The notes: generated by a model from the letters alone, not told the origin. Shown: positions 35,584 to 44,133, numbered from the stretch's first letter. The stretch is 64,000 bases of DNA from Streptomyces yangpuensis (GCF_001005295.1 NZ_LBMK01000001.1:1107805-1171804); one strand, 5' to 3'. Numbers and translations: made by a program.

Positions 35584-36339
35584 TCAGAAGCCGTGCCGGG
35601 AGCCGCCGTCGACCGGGAGCATCACGCCCGTCAGGTACGAGGCGGCCGGTGAGAGGAGGAAGGCGGCCGTGCGGCCGAACTCCTGCGGGGTGCCGTACCG
35701 CCGCAGCGGGATGCGGGACTCGTTGCCCGCACGGGAGGCGTCGGCATCGCCGGACAGCGCGTCGAGCTCCCGCACCCGGTCGGTGTCGATGCGGGCCGGA
35801 AGCAGGCCGACGACGCGGATCCCGCGCGGACCGAGCTCCACCGAGAGGGACTTCGCGAACCCGGCCAGGCCCGGGCGCAGGCCGTTGGAGATGGTCAGGC
35901 CGGGGATCGGCTCGTGGACCGAGCCCGACAAGACGAAGCCGATGACCCCGCCCTCGCCCAGTACCGCGGCGGCCGCCCGGGCCAGACGTACCGCACCGAG
36001 GAAGACCGACTCGAAGGCGGCCGCCCACTGCTCGTCGGTGCTGTCGACGGCGAAGCCCGGGACGGGGCCGCCGACGCTGATGAGGATGCCGTCGAAGCGG
36101 CCGAAGCGTTCCTGCGCGGTGACGATGAGCCGTCCGGCGGCCGCCGGGTCCGCGTTGTCCGCGGCCGCGGCGGCGGCGTTCGGGCCGAGTTCGGCGGCGG
36201 CCTCGGCCACCCGCTTCTCGTCCCGGCCCGTCACGAGGACCTTCGCGCCGTCGGCGATCAGTTCCCGGGCGGAGGCGAAGCCGAGGCCGCGCGAGGCCCC
36301 GGTGACGATGTAGACACGGTCTTTCAGTCCAAGATCCAT
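35584..36339 (-). CDS. atypical short-chain dehydrogenase (no Tyr-x3-Lys)
   Basis: 251 residues. The Rossmann NAD(P) motif is present (VYIVTGASRGLGFASARELI), as are LISVGGPVPG in place of NNAG and the catalytic-type Ser in VLSGSVHEPIPG. Where YxxxK should follow, the sequence is SNGLRPGLAGFAKSL: Asn replaces Tyr and Arg or Gly the Lys. The end (YLTGVMLPVDGGSRHGF) is typical of SDR proteins. It may have changed chemistry or only bind cofactor. The ATG at 36339 is preferred to the GTG at 36348. The SURF1 gene ends 10 bases away. Confidence 0.85.
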   Translation of the reverse strand: MDLGLKDRVYIVTGASRGLGFASARELIADGAKVLVTGRDEKRVAEAAAELGPNAAAAAADNADPAAAGRLIVTAQERFGRFDGILISVGGPVPGFAVDSTDEQWAAAFESVFLGAVRLARAAAAVLGEGGVIGFVLSGSVHEPIPGLTISNGLRPGLAGFAKSLSVELGPRGIRVVGLLPARIDTDRVRELDALSGDADASRAGNESRIPLRRYGTPQEFGRTAAFLLSPAASYLTGVMLPVDGGSRHGF

Positions 36340-36349
36340 GCCCGACACG

Positions 36350-37144
36350 CTACGCCGTCGCGGGCTCCTGCTCGGTGGCTTCGGCCCGGGCCGCGGCCTC
36401 CTCGCGGTCGCGCTTCTCGCGCCGTACGAGGACCAGCCAGCCCACCGGCACCGCGGCGGCGAACAGCCACCACTGGACCGCGTACGCCATGTGGGCGCCG
36501 ATCGAGTCGTGGTCGGGGTCGGCGACGGTCTCGGGACCGCCGTCCGGAGCCGGATCGGTCAGCTCCAGGTACCCGCCGAGGACCGGCCGGCCCAGGGACT
36601 CCGCCTGCTGCCCGCTGTTGATCAGCATCACCTGACGGTCGGGCAGGCCCTTGCGGTCCTTGATGCCGCTGCCGCCGCTCGTCTCGTCGGCCTTCAGCCG
36701 GCCGGTGACGGTGACCTCGCCCGCGGGCGCGGCCGGCACCGGCGGGTAGGCGCGCGGGTCGCCGCCGCCCGCGACCCAGCCGCGGTCGACCAGCACCACC
36801 CGGCCGTCGGCGAGGACGAGCGGGGTCACGACGTGGAAACCGACCTTGTCGTCGTTCGAGGTCCGCATCCGTACGACCACCTCGTGTGCGGAGTCGTACG
36901 TGCCGGTCGCCGTGACGGCGCGCCAGAAGTCGGCGCGGGGGACCTTGTGGCCGGGGGAGGTGACCTCCGTCATGGGGACGGGCTTCGCCCGCAGGTTCGC
37001 CTCGATCAGCTGGTTCTGCGCGACCCGGTGCACATGGCGGTGGTACTGCCAGAACCCGAGCTTGATCATCACGGGGATGAGGACGAGGGCGATGAGGGTG
37101 AGGCACACCCACTGCCGGGTCAGCACAAAGCGGTACACGCCCAC
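36350..37144 (-). CDS. SURF1-family protein (cytochrome oxidase assembly)
   Basis: 264 residues with a membrane helix at each end (WVCLTLIALVLIPVMIKLGF near the N-terminus; AVQWWLFAAAVPVGWLVLVR near 225-245) and an outer domain between. Diagnostic stretches are LGFWQYHRHVHR, VLVDRGWVAGGG and GGYLELTDPAPDGGPE. SURF1 helps insert heme a into the aa3 oxidase. The protein ends in a charged Ala/Glu tail. It is upstream of the atypical SDR on the same strand. Confidence 0.92.
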   Translation of the reverse strand: MGVYRFVLTRQWVCLTLIALVLIPVMIKLGFWQYHRHVHRVAQNQLIEANLRAKPVPMTEVTSPGHKVPRADFWRAVTATGTYDSAHEVVVRMRTSNDDKVGFHVVTPLVLADGRVVLVDRGWVAGGGDPRAYPPVPAAPAGEVTVTGRLKADETSGGSGIKDRKGLPDRQVMLINSGQQAESLGRPVLGGYLELTDPAPDGGPETVADPDHDSIGAHMAYAVQWWLFAAAVPVGWLVLVRREKRDREEAAARAEATEQEPATA

Positions 37145-37227
37145 GACGGTACCCCGGCCGACGAGGACCCCGGTGGCCGGGTGGCCCTCCGGGGTCGCGG
37201 GGTGGGGAAGGCGGCTGTGGAGAGGGG

Positions 37228-37326
37228 CGCCGGGCCGGGACGGCGGCGGCCGGACGTGGCCGCCGGGCCGGGGCGGCGGCGGTCAGACGTGGCCGCCGGG
37301 CCGGGGCGGCGGCGGTCAGACGTGGT
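37228..37326. repeat. 33-bp tandem repeat, 3 copies, spanning a stop codon
   Basis: Copies at 37228-37260, 37261-37293 and 37294-37326; copies 2 and 3 differ only in the last base, copy 1 has a few substitutions. The third copy includes the end of the cysteine-rich gene and its TGA, so the gene 3' end has been duplicated twice downstream. The rest of the 37145-37315 gap has no recognisable element. Confidence 0.9.
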
Positions 37327-37549
37327 CGACGATGCCCACCTTCCCTTCCGCGCGGGCGCAGTGCCCGCCGCAGTACCACTGGCCCTCGACCTCGACGCCC
37401 TGCCCGATGATCTGGACGCGGCAGTGCTCGCAGATGGGCGCCATGCGGTGGATGGCGCAGGAGAAGCAGTCGAAGACGTGGACCGCTCCCTGGGCATGAA
37501 CCTCGAAGGACATGCCGTAATCGTTTCCGCAGACCTCACAACGTGCCAT
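37316..37549 (-). CDS. small cysteine-rich metal-binding (metallothionein-like) protein
   Basis: 77 residues starting MARCEVCGNDYG; ATGs at 37558 and 37585 are also in frame. Cysteines occur as CEVC, FDCFSC, ICEHC and WYCGGHC, eight or more with several His, arranged as zinc ribbons. The second half (PICEHCRVQIIGQGVEVEGQ) resembles prokaryotic metallothionein-type proteins. It should bind zinc or similar metals; storage versus structural use is unknown. Its 3' end lies in a tandem repeat. Confidence 0.75.
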   Translation of the reverse strand: MARCEVCGNDYGMSFEVHAQGAVHVFDCFSCAIHRMAPICEHCRVQIIGQGVEVEGQWYCGGHCARAEGKVGIVDHV

Positions 37550-37648
37550 GCGCGGCATGCTGCGCACGGCGGAGCGGCGGAACAAGATCCACCCTGGTGA
37601 GTCGCCGCGCGGACACCCGCCCGGCGCAACGGCCGGCGGCCGGTCCGC

Positions 37649-38623
37649 TCATTCCCCGGCGGGGGCCACGTCCCGCAGCAACTGCGTGAAGGCCGCCTCG
37701 TCGACGACGGGGGTGCCGAAGGACTTCGCCTTGACCGTCTTCGAGGTCGCCGAGTCCGGGTCGTTCGTCACCAGGAGGCTGGTGAGCCGCGACACACTCG
37801 TCGCGACGTGCAGGCCCGCCTCGATCGCCCGGTCCTCCAGCAGCTCCCGCTCCACCGAGGTGTCGCCGGAGAAGGCGACCCGCATGCCCTGCTTGAGGGG
37901 CTTGCCGTCCTCGAAGCGCCCCGGGTTGGGATGCGGGCACGCCGGCCGCCTGCGCGAGGGCCGCCAGCTGCCGCCGCCCCGGTACGACGCCTGGTGGCCG
38001 ACGCGCGGGGCGGCGGCCGAGTCCGACCACTCCGTCAGCGGCCGGCACTCCAGCAGCGGCAGCCGTACGCCGCCCTGCGCCGCCGCGTGCAGCGACGGGC
38101 GGAAGGCCTCCGCGAGCACCCGGGCGTCGTCGAGCGCGTGGTGGGCGCGCTGCTGGACCACGCCGAAGTGCGCGGCCAGCGACTCCAGCTTGTGGTTGGG
38201 CAGCGGGAGGTTCAGCTCCTTCGACAGGGCGATGGTGCACAGCCGCTGGCGGACCGGCGCGGTCGTCGCCGCACGCGCGTACTCCCGGGCGATCATCTGC
38301 CAGTCGAAGATGGCGTTGTGGGCGACCAGCACGCGGTCCGCGAGCCGGCCGGCGAACTCCTCGGCGATGTCCTCGAAGAGGGGCGCACCGGCGAGCACGT
38401 CACTCGTCAGGCCGTGGATCCACACCGGTCCCGGGTCCCGCTGCGGGTTGACCAGGCTGTACCAGTGGTCCTCCACGTTGCCCTGTGCGTCGAGCCGGTA
38501 GACGGCGGCGGAGACTATCCGGTCGTCGCGCGCGAGCCCGGTGGTCTCCACGTCGACGACCGCGTACCCCTGCGGGTAGGCGGTCGGCCACGTCGTCTCT
38601 GCGGTCGTACGGTCGTCGAGCAT
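37649..38623 (-). CDS. DEDDh 3'-5' exonuclease with BRCT domain
   Basis: 324 residues. Exo I: YAVVDVETTGLARDDRI (Asp, Glu). Exo II: VLVAHNAIFDWQMIARE. Exo III with His: HHALDDARVLAEAF. These give the full DEDDh set of the DNA polymerase III epsilon type. The C-terminal 90 residues (GMRVAFSGDTSVERELLEDR, then SLLVTNDPDSATSKTVKAK) form a BRCT domain. A repair or proofreading-type nuclease. Start taken at MLDDRTTAETTWP; an upstream in-frame GTG extends to 38665 without support. Confidence 0.92.
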   Translation of the reverse strand: MLDDRTTAETTWPTAYPQGYAVVDVETTGLARDDRIVSAAVYRLDAQGNVEDHWYSLVNPQRDPGPVWIHGLTSDVLAGAPLFEDIAEEFAGRLADRVLVAHNAIFDWQMIAREYARAATTAPVRQRLCTIALSKELNLPLPNHKLESLAAHFGVVQQRAHHALDDARVLAEAFRPSLHAAAQGGVRLPLLECRPLTEWSDSAAAPRVGHQASYRGGGSWRPSRRRPACPHPNPGRFEDGKPLKQGMRVAFSGDTSVERELLEDRAIEAGLHVATSVSRLTSLLVTNDPDSATSKTVKAKSFGTPVVDEAAFTQLLRDVAPAGE

Positions 38624-38774
38624 GGTCACAGAGGATATCGGCACGGACTGACACCGCGGCCCCACCCTGGGTCAGCCCAGGGCGGACACCAGGTCCCCGG
38701 CGGCCGTCCGTTCGAGCCGCAACCGTCGAGGGGCCCGGCGGGAAAACGGCCGCGTCGCGGCTCAGCAGCCCGAT

Positions 38775-39440
38775 TCACCGGGCGGTTCCCGGAGCCCGGG
38801 GCGCGGTTCCCGGAGCCTGGGGCGGCGGTGCCAGCAGGGCCGTCACCAGGGCACGTACGGACAGCAGGAAGAGCCGCTCCGGATCCGCGGGCCGGGCCAG
38901 CGCCCGGGCGAGGGCCGGGTCGTCGGGGGCGGCCGCCGGGTCCCACAGCTCGCTCTCGGCCGGGTGCTGGGCGGGAGAGCGTTCGCGGTTGCGCTCGACC
39001 AGGAGGAAGCCGACGATCTGGAACTGCACGGCGCGCACCGCGTCGGCCGCCCGGGCACCACGCAGCCCGGCGGCGTGCACCTCGTGGACGAGCGCCTGCT
39101 GCGCCGGCAGGAACATCCGCTCCGTGAGTCCGCGTTCGTGGACCATCGCGATCAGGTGCGGGCGCCCGCGCAGTTCGCGGCGCAGGATCCGGGCCACCGA
39201 GAGGATCCGCTCGGACGGGGTGCGGCCGGCCGGCCGGATCGCGCCCATCTCCCGCACGGTCCGCTCCACGAGGGCGTCGAGCAGCGATTCGCGGTTCCCG
39301 ACGTGCCAGTAGATGGACGTCACCGCGGTGCCCAGCTCGGCGGCGAGCCCCCGCATCGTGAGGGCGGCCGGACCGCGCTGCCTGACCAGGGACGCGGCGG
39401 CGTCCAGCACCTCGTCACGGGTCAGCGAGGATCGGGCCAT
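38775..39440 (-). CDS. TetR/AcrR-family transcriptional regulator
   Basis: 221 residues. The helix-turn-helix is at about 10-50 (TRDEVLDAAASLVRQRGPAA, then LAAELGTAVTSIYWHVGNRE). The C-terminal domain is helical and the protein ends in a duplicated PQAPGTAPRAPGTAR coded by a 21-bp DNA repeat. It is divergent from the decarboxylase-SDR-amidohydrolase operon, with two palindromes in the 115-base gap, so it very probably represses that operon and itself. The ligand is unknown. Confidence 0.92.
   Translation of the reverse strand: MARSSLTRDEVLDAAASLVRQRGPAALTMRGLAAELGTAVTSIYWHVGNRESLLDALVERTVREMGAIRPAGRTPSERILSVARILRRELRGRPHLIAMVHERGLTERMFLPAQQALVHEVHAAGLRGARAADAVRAVQFQIVGFLLVERNRERSPAQHPAESELWDPAAAPDDPALARALARPADPERLFLLSVRALVTALLAPPPQAPGTAPRAPGTAR
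38782..38822. repeat. 21-bp tandem duplication in the TetR gene 3' end
   Basis: gcggttcccggagcccgggg (38782) and gcggttcccggagcctgggg (38803) are one base apart in sequence and 21 bases apart in position. The copy stays in frame and gives the repeated APGTA in the protein tail. Confidence 0.8.
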
Positions 39441-39485
39441 GTCTGCGGTCCGCCGATCTGTTGATGCGTCAGTTCTGGCGCGTGC

Positions 39486-39528
39486 AAGGGTCTTTACCCT
39501 TCATCGGCGGCGGTGTAACTGTGTTACA
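39486..39528. promoter_or_regulatory. two palindromes in the TetR/decarboxylase promoter region
   Basis: AAGGGT-cttt-ACCCTT at 39486-39501 and TGTAAC-tgt-GTTACA at 39514-39528 are both perfect 6-base inverted repeats. The second is 27 bases before the decarboxylase start and is the better TetR-type candidate; the first is nearer the regulator start. Confidence 0.65.
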
Positions 39529-39555
39529 GACCCGAACCGAGAGGTGGTGCGAGAC

Positions 39556-40353
39556 ATGGCACGCGTACGGTACGGAGCGCGCGGCGAGGCCGAGATCGCC
39601 GCGTCGCGCGAGAAGAGTTCCAAGCTCCCCGACATCTGGTCCACCGGTGTGGTGGCCCTCTGGGAGACCGATCCGGACGTGGTCGCCGCGGTTCTCCCGC
39701 CGCCGCTCGAACCGGCCGAGCGGCCCCTCGTACGGGCCAACATCAGCAGGGTCGACCTGCCCGGCTACCCGCTCGGTGCCGGCTCCGTGGCCGTCGCCGC
39801 CCAGCACGACGGGGTGGAGGGCTGGTACCCGCTCGTCATGCCGATGACCCACGAGCGCGCCCTGACCGGCGGCCGCGAGGTCTTCGGCGAACCGAAGAAA
39901 CTGGGCGAGGTCACCGTCGAGCGCGACGGCCTCGTCGTACGCGCCGCGCTCGCCCGGCACGGCATCGCCTTCGTCGAGGTGCGCGGCGCCGTGGACCGCG
40001 CGCTCCCGCTGCCCGAACCCACCCGCAAGACCGACTTCTACTTCAAGTTCCTGCCCGCCGTGGACGGTTCGGGCTTCGACGTGGACCCGGTCCTCGTGCA
40101 CTGCGTCCGCAACGAGAGGGTCCGCAGGCTGGAGCACGTCACCGGCGACGTCGTCCTGCGCGAGTCGATGTTCGATCCGGTCGCGGACCTTCCCGTCCGC
40201 CGCCTCGTGGAGATCACCATCGGCGAGAAGACCACCGACCAGCATGGCCGGGTCGTCGAGCGGGTCAGCGCCCGGGCCCTGCTCCCGTACATCCACCAGC
40301 GCTACGACGACCCCCTGCAGATCCTCGACGGCCCGCCGGAAGGGAGCCTGTGA
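39556..40353 (+). CDS. acetoacetate-decarboxylase-family protein
   Basis: 265 residues. The family motif with the Schiff-base lysine is visible as REVFGEPKKLGEVTV at about 107-122. LPGYPLGAGSVAVAAQHDGV and HVTGDVVLRESMFDPVADLP are other family features. True members decarboxylate acetoacetate, but relatives in secondary pathways do aldol or dehydratase chemistry. First gene of a four-gene operon with SDR and two amidohydrolases. ATG at 39556 has gagagg upstream. Confidence 0.88.
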   Translation: MARVRYGARGEAEIAASREKSSKLPDIWSTGVVALWETDPDVVAAVLPPPLEPAERPLVRANISRVDLPGYPLGAGSVAVAAQHDGVEGWYPLVMPMTHERALTGGREVFGEPKKLGEVTVERDGLVVRAALARHGIAFVEVRGAVDRALPLPEPTRKTDFYFKFLPAVDGSGFDVDPVLVHCVRNERVRRLEHVTGDVVLRESMFDPVADLPVRRLVEITIGEKTTDQHGRVVERVSARALLPYIHQRYDDPLQILDGPPEGSL

Positions 40354-40354
40354 G

Positions 40355-41239
40355 ATGCGCCTCGGACCGGGACAGACGGCCGTCGTCACCGGCGCCGCAG
40401 GCGGTATCGGCCTCGCCATGGCCCGCCGCTTCGCCGCGGAAGGGCTGACGGTCGTGCTCGCCGACGTCGAGGAGGCCGCCCTGCGCAAGGCCGCCGGGGA
40501 ACTCGCCGCGGACGGGGCGCGGGTCCTCGCCAAGACCGTCGACGTCAGCGACCGCGACTCCGTGCTCGCCCTCGCCGACGCGGCGTACGAGGCCTTCGGC
40601 GCCGTCCACGTGCTCTGCAACAACGCGGGCGTCGGCTCCGGCGCCGAGGGCCGGATGTGGGAGCACGAGCCCAACGACTGGAAGTGGGCCTTCTCCGTCA
40701 ACGTGTGGGGCGTCTTCCACGGTATCCAGGCCTTCGTACCCCGCATGATCGCCGGCGGCGCCCCCGGCCACGTCGTCAACACCTCCTCCGGCGACGGCGG
40801 CATCGCCCCGCTGCCCACCGCCTCCGTGTACGCCGTCACCAAGGCCGCCGTGGTCACCATGACCGAGTCGCTCTACGCCCACCTCAAGGCGGAGGGCGCG
40901 GCCGTCGGCGCCTCCGTGCTCTTCCCCGGACCGCACATGCTGCGCACCGGGCTGTGGGAGTCCCACCGCAACCGGCCCGAGCGGTACGCGAAGGAGCGCC
41001 CGCGCAGGACCCCGTACCGCAGCCTCGACCAGTACGAGGCCGCGATGAAGCAGGCCGGCCACGAGGTGAACTTCACCCCGGTCGAGGAGGTCGCGGAGCA
41101 CGTCGTCGACGGCATCCGCGCCGACCGCTTCTGGATGCTGCCGCCGAGCGAGCACAGCGACCGGCAGATCCGCGCCCGGTCGCAGTCGATGCTCGACCGC
41201 ACCGACCCCGCCTACCTGGAGAGCTTCATCCTCGACTGA
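40355..41239 (+). CDS. short-chain dehydrogenase/reductase
   Basis: 294 residues, one base after the decarboxylase stop with ggaagggag as ribosome site. Classical SDR: TGAAGGIGLAMAR for cofactor, CNNAGVG, catalytic Ser in VVNTSSGDGG and YAVTKAAV for Tyr-x3-Lys. ADVEEAA after strand 2 suggests NAD preference (acidic residue). A longer C-terminal tail than usual (about 50 residues beyond the core) includes the WMLPPSEHSDRQIRARSQS segment. It probably oxidises or reduces an intermediate shared with its operon partners. Confidence 0.92.
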   Translation: MRLGPGQTAVVTGAAGGIGLAMARRFAAEGLTVVLADVEEAALRKAAGELAADGARVLAKTVDVSDRDSVLALADAAYEAFGAVHVLCNNAGVGSGAEGRMWEHEPNDWKWAFSVNVWGVFHGIQAFVPRMIAGGAPGHVVNTSSGDGGIAPLPTASVYAVTKAAVVTMTESLYAHLKAEGAAVGASVLFPGPHMLRTGLWESHRNRPERYAKERPRRTPYRSLDQYEAAMKQAGHEVNFTPVEEVAEHVVDGIRADRFWMLPPSEHSDRQIRARSQSMLDRTDPAYLESFILD

Positions 41240-41251
41240 GGAGCGTCCGCC

Positions 41252-42640
41252 ATGAGCGACAGCACGAGCGAGACCACGAGCGACAGCCCGAGTGAGACCG
41301 TGAGCGGCACCCCGAGCGGCACCCCGAGCGGCACCCCGGGCGGCACCACGAGGGACGCCCCGTACGAAGACCCGTACCTGATCATCTCCTCCGACTGCCA
41401 CGCGGGCCTGCCGACGGAGCAGTACCGTCCCTACCTCGACTCCCGATTCCACCGCCAGTTCGACGAGTTCCTCGGCCAGCGCGACGCCCGCCGCGCGGAG
41501 GCCACCCGGCTGGGCGTCCGCAACGAGGCCTTCGCCGAGAAGTGGTTCCACGATCACGAGGAGGGCCTCCGGGGAGGCTGGGACACGGGCCGGCGGCTGA
41601 AGGAACTCGACGGCGACGGCGTGGCCGCCGAGGTCGTCTTCCCCGACGCGGACGCCGTCGACAGCCAGACCGCAGCCCCCTTCGGCGTGGGCCTCGGACT
41701 CTCCGGCGACCAGGACCCCGAGCTCGGCATGGCGGGCGCGCAGGCGCACAACCGCTGGCTGGCCGAGTTCGTCTCGCAGACCCCCGAACGCCACTGCGGC
41801 GTCGCACTGCTGCCCATCACGGGTGAGCCGGCCAAGGTCGTCGCCGAGATCCACCGGGCCAGGGAGTCCGGGCTGGGCGCGCTGATGATCCCCGCCATGT
41901 GGGTGGACAAGGCGCCCTATCACGACCGCCGCTACGACCCCGTCTGGGCGGCGGCGGCCGAGACACGGATGCCGATCGTCACCCACTCCGGCTCGTCGCC
42001 GCGCCACGAGTACGGCGACCACCTGGGCATCTTCGTCTCCGAGGTCACCTGGTGGCCGGCCCGCCCGCTGTGGTTCCTGCTCTGGTCGGGGGTGTTCGAA
42101 CGGCACCCGGGCCTGCGCTTCGGGGTCGCCGAGTCGGGCTGCTGGTGGCTGCCGAACCAGCTGTGGTTCATGGACCGGCTCTACCTCGGCGCGCACGGCG
42201 GCAAGAAGCTCTCGCCCTTCGAGGAGCTGAAGCGGCCGCCGAGCGAGTACCTGGACCGCCAGGTCTTCGTCTGCGCGACCAACACCAAGCGGCGCGAACT
42301 GGCCCAGCGCTACGAGATCGGCGTCGACAACATCCTGTGGGGCTCGGACTTCCCGCACCCCGAGGGCACCTGGCCCGACACCCGGAACTGGCTGCGCCGG
42401 ACCTTCCACGACATCCCGGTCGACGAGACCCGGCGGATGCTCGGGCTCGCCGCGGCCGAGGTCTTCGGCTTCGACACCGCGAAGCTGGCCCCGATCGCCC
42501 GCCGGATCGGCCCCACCCCGGCCGCGCTGGGCCAGTCCCCGGACCAGGCGGCGGTGGCGGCCTCCTGGGCACGCTCGCGCGAGGTGGGCCGGCACTGGCT
42601 GACGGACCATGACTTCCCGGTCCTGGGGGTCGCGCGGTGA
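41252..42640 (+). CDS. amidohydrolase-family (ACMSD-like) protein, copy 1
   Basis: 462 residues. The first 35 are Ser/Thr/Gly repeats (SGTPSGTPSGTPGGTT) from a 12-bp DNA repeat. The TIM-barrel domain starts at LIISSDCHAGLPTEQYRPYL (metal motif DxH), followed by MPIVTHSGSSP and ILWGSDFPHPEGTWPDT with the last Asp. The layout fits PF04909-type metal-dependent hydrolases/decarboxylases related to aminocarboxymuconate-semialdehyde decarboxylase. It overlaps the next, paralogous gene by GTGA, suggesting a hetero-oligomer. Confidence 0.88.
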   Translation: MSDSTSETTSDSPSETVSGTPSGTPSGTPGGTTRDAPYEDPYLIISSDCHAGLPTEQYRPYLDSRFHRQFDEFLGQRDARRAEATRLGVRNEAFAEKWFHDHEEGLRGGWDTGRRLKELDGDGVAAEVVFPDADAVDSQTAAPFGVGLGLSGDQDPELGMAGAQAHNRWLAEFVSQTPERHCGVALLPITGEPAKVVAEIHRARESGLGALMIPAMWVDKAPYHDRRYDPVWAAAAETRMPIVTHSGSSPRHEYGDHLGIFVSEVTWWPARPLWFLLWSGVFERHPGLRFGVAESGCWWLPNQLWFMDRLYLGAHGGKKLSPFEELKRPPSEYLDRQVFVCATNTKRRELAQRYEIGVDNILWGSDFPHPEGTWPDTRNWLRRTFHDIPVDETRRMLGLAAAEVFGFDTAKLAPIARRIGPTPAALGQSPDQAAVAASWARSREVGRHWLTDHDFPVLGVAR

Positions 42641-43947
42641 CCGGCCATGACGACAACGGCCGGGAGAGCCGCGACAACGGAGGCAAGGGCGGCAGGACCG
42701 GCAGGACCGGCAGGACCGGCAAGGGCCGCGATGACGACCGCTACACGGTGATCTCGGCGGACTGCCACGCGGGCGCCGACCTCCTGGACTACAAGCCGTA
42801 CCTGGAGAAGCGGTACCACGACGACTTCGATGCCTGGGCCGCCACGTACGTGAACCCGTACGAGGACCTCCTCGCGGACACGGCGGACCGCAACTGGAAC
42901 TCGGCGCGGCGCCTGGCGGAACTGGAGGCCGACGGCATCGTCGCCGAGGTCGTCTTCCCGAACACCATCCCGCCGTTCTTCCCCAAGGCCTCCCTGATGG
43001 CGCAGCCGCCGACGGCCGCCGAGTACGCGATGCGCTGGGCCGGCCTGCAGGCCCACAACCGCTGGCTGGCGGACTTCTGCGCGCACGCGCCGGGCCGGCG
43101 GGCGGGGGTCGCACAGATCCTCCTCAACGACGTCGACGCGGCGGTGGAGGAGATCCGCCGCACGAAGGAGGCGGGCCTGACGGGCGGGATCCTGCTCCCC
43201 GGGGTGCCGCCCGGCTCCACGGTTCCCGAGCTGTACTCGGCCGCGTACGACCCCGTCTGGGCGGTGTGCGACGAACTGGACGTCCCGGTCAACCACCACG
43301 GAGGCTCGGCCTCGCCGCCGCTCGGCGACGAACCGGCGGCCCGGGCGGTCTTCATGGTGGAGACCACCTGGTTCTCGCACCGCGCCCTGTGGCACCTCGT
43401 CTTCGGCGGGGCGTTCCGTCGCCACCCGGGTCTCAAGCTGGTCCTGACGGAGCAGGGCTCGGGCTGGATCCCGGGTGTACTGGAGATGCTGGACTACTAC
43501 CACGGCCGCCTGGTCGCGGCCTCCTCCACCGCCGAGTCCAAGTTCGGGGCGGGCCTCGCCGAGGCGATGGGCAAGGGCCCGAGCGAGGTCTGGCGGGACA
43601 ACTGCTTCGTGGGGGCGAGCTTCATGCGCCCCCACGAGGTGCCGCTGCGGGACCGGATCGGCCTCGACAAGATCATGTGGGGCAGCGACTACCCCCACGA
43701 CGAGGGCACCACGCCGTACTCCCGCGAAGGCCTCCGCATCGCCTACGCGGGCCTCCCGCAGGACGAGGTCGCCGCGATGGCCGGCGGCAACGCGGCCCGC
43801 GTGTACGGCTTCGACCTCACCCTGCTGGACGCCCTCGCGGCCGAGCACGGCCCCCTGGTCTCGGAGATCGCCGAACCCCTCACGGAGATCCCCCCGGACG
43901 CCACCAGCCCGGCCTTCGCCAAGGGCGGCTCGGTCCGCGTCTGGTAG
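42637..43947 (+). CDS. amidohydrolase-family (ACMSD-like) protein, copy 2
   Basis: 436 residues, GTG start overlapping the previous stop. The first 30 residues are a Gly/Arg/Thr repeat (GGRTGRTGRTGKG). Core motifs parallel copy 1: YTVISADCHAGADLLDYKPY, VPVNHHGGSASPP, KIMWGSDYPHDEGTTPYS. Both share the QAHNRWLADF/QAHNRWLAEF segment, so they are diverged paralogues. All metal positions are kept in both, so neither looks like a dead subunit. Confidence 0.88.
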   Translation: MTGHDDNGRESRDNGGKGGRTGRTGRTGKGRDDDRYTVISADCHAGADLLDYKPYLEKRYHDDFDAWAATYVNPYEDLLADTADRNWNSARRLAELEADGIVAEVVFPNTIPPFFPKASLMAQPPTAAEYAMRWAGLQAHNRWLADFCAHAPGRRAGVAQILLNDVDAAVEEIRRTKEAGLTGGILLPGVPPGSTVPELYSAAYDPVWAVCDELDVPVNHHGGSASPPLGDEPAARAVFMVETTWFSHRALWHLVFGGAFRRHPGLKLVLTEQGSGWIPGVLEMLDYYHGRLVAASSTAESKFGAGLAEAMGKGPSEVWRDNCFVGASFMRPHEVPLRDRIGLDKIMWGSDYPHDEGTTPYSREGLRIAYAGLPQDEVAAMAGGNAARVYGFDLTLLDALAAEHGPLVSEIAEPLTEIPPDATSPAFAKGGSVRVW

Positions 43948-44133
43948 CCGCTGCGCTCCCGCCGGGGCGCTTCAGCAGGACCTGAGCTTCCCCGGCGGGA
44001 AGAGGCCGCTTCCCAGCACAGGGACGGGGCGGACCTGACCAGGGTGCTCGCCGCCGCACCCGCGACCCGTCAGAGAACCGCCTCGAAACCTGTCATTCCC
44101 CACCCTCCCCGAACCGTCGGTAACCTCGATGGA

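Noticed and set aside
40265..43114. A 949-codon open frame on the minus strand opposite the SDR and amidohydrolase genes
   Set aside because: Low-complexity Arg/Pro/Gly composition typical of antisense frames in high-GC DNA; the plus-strand genes have clear domains.
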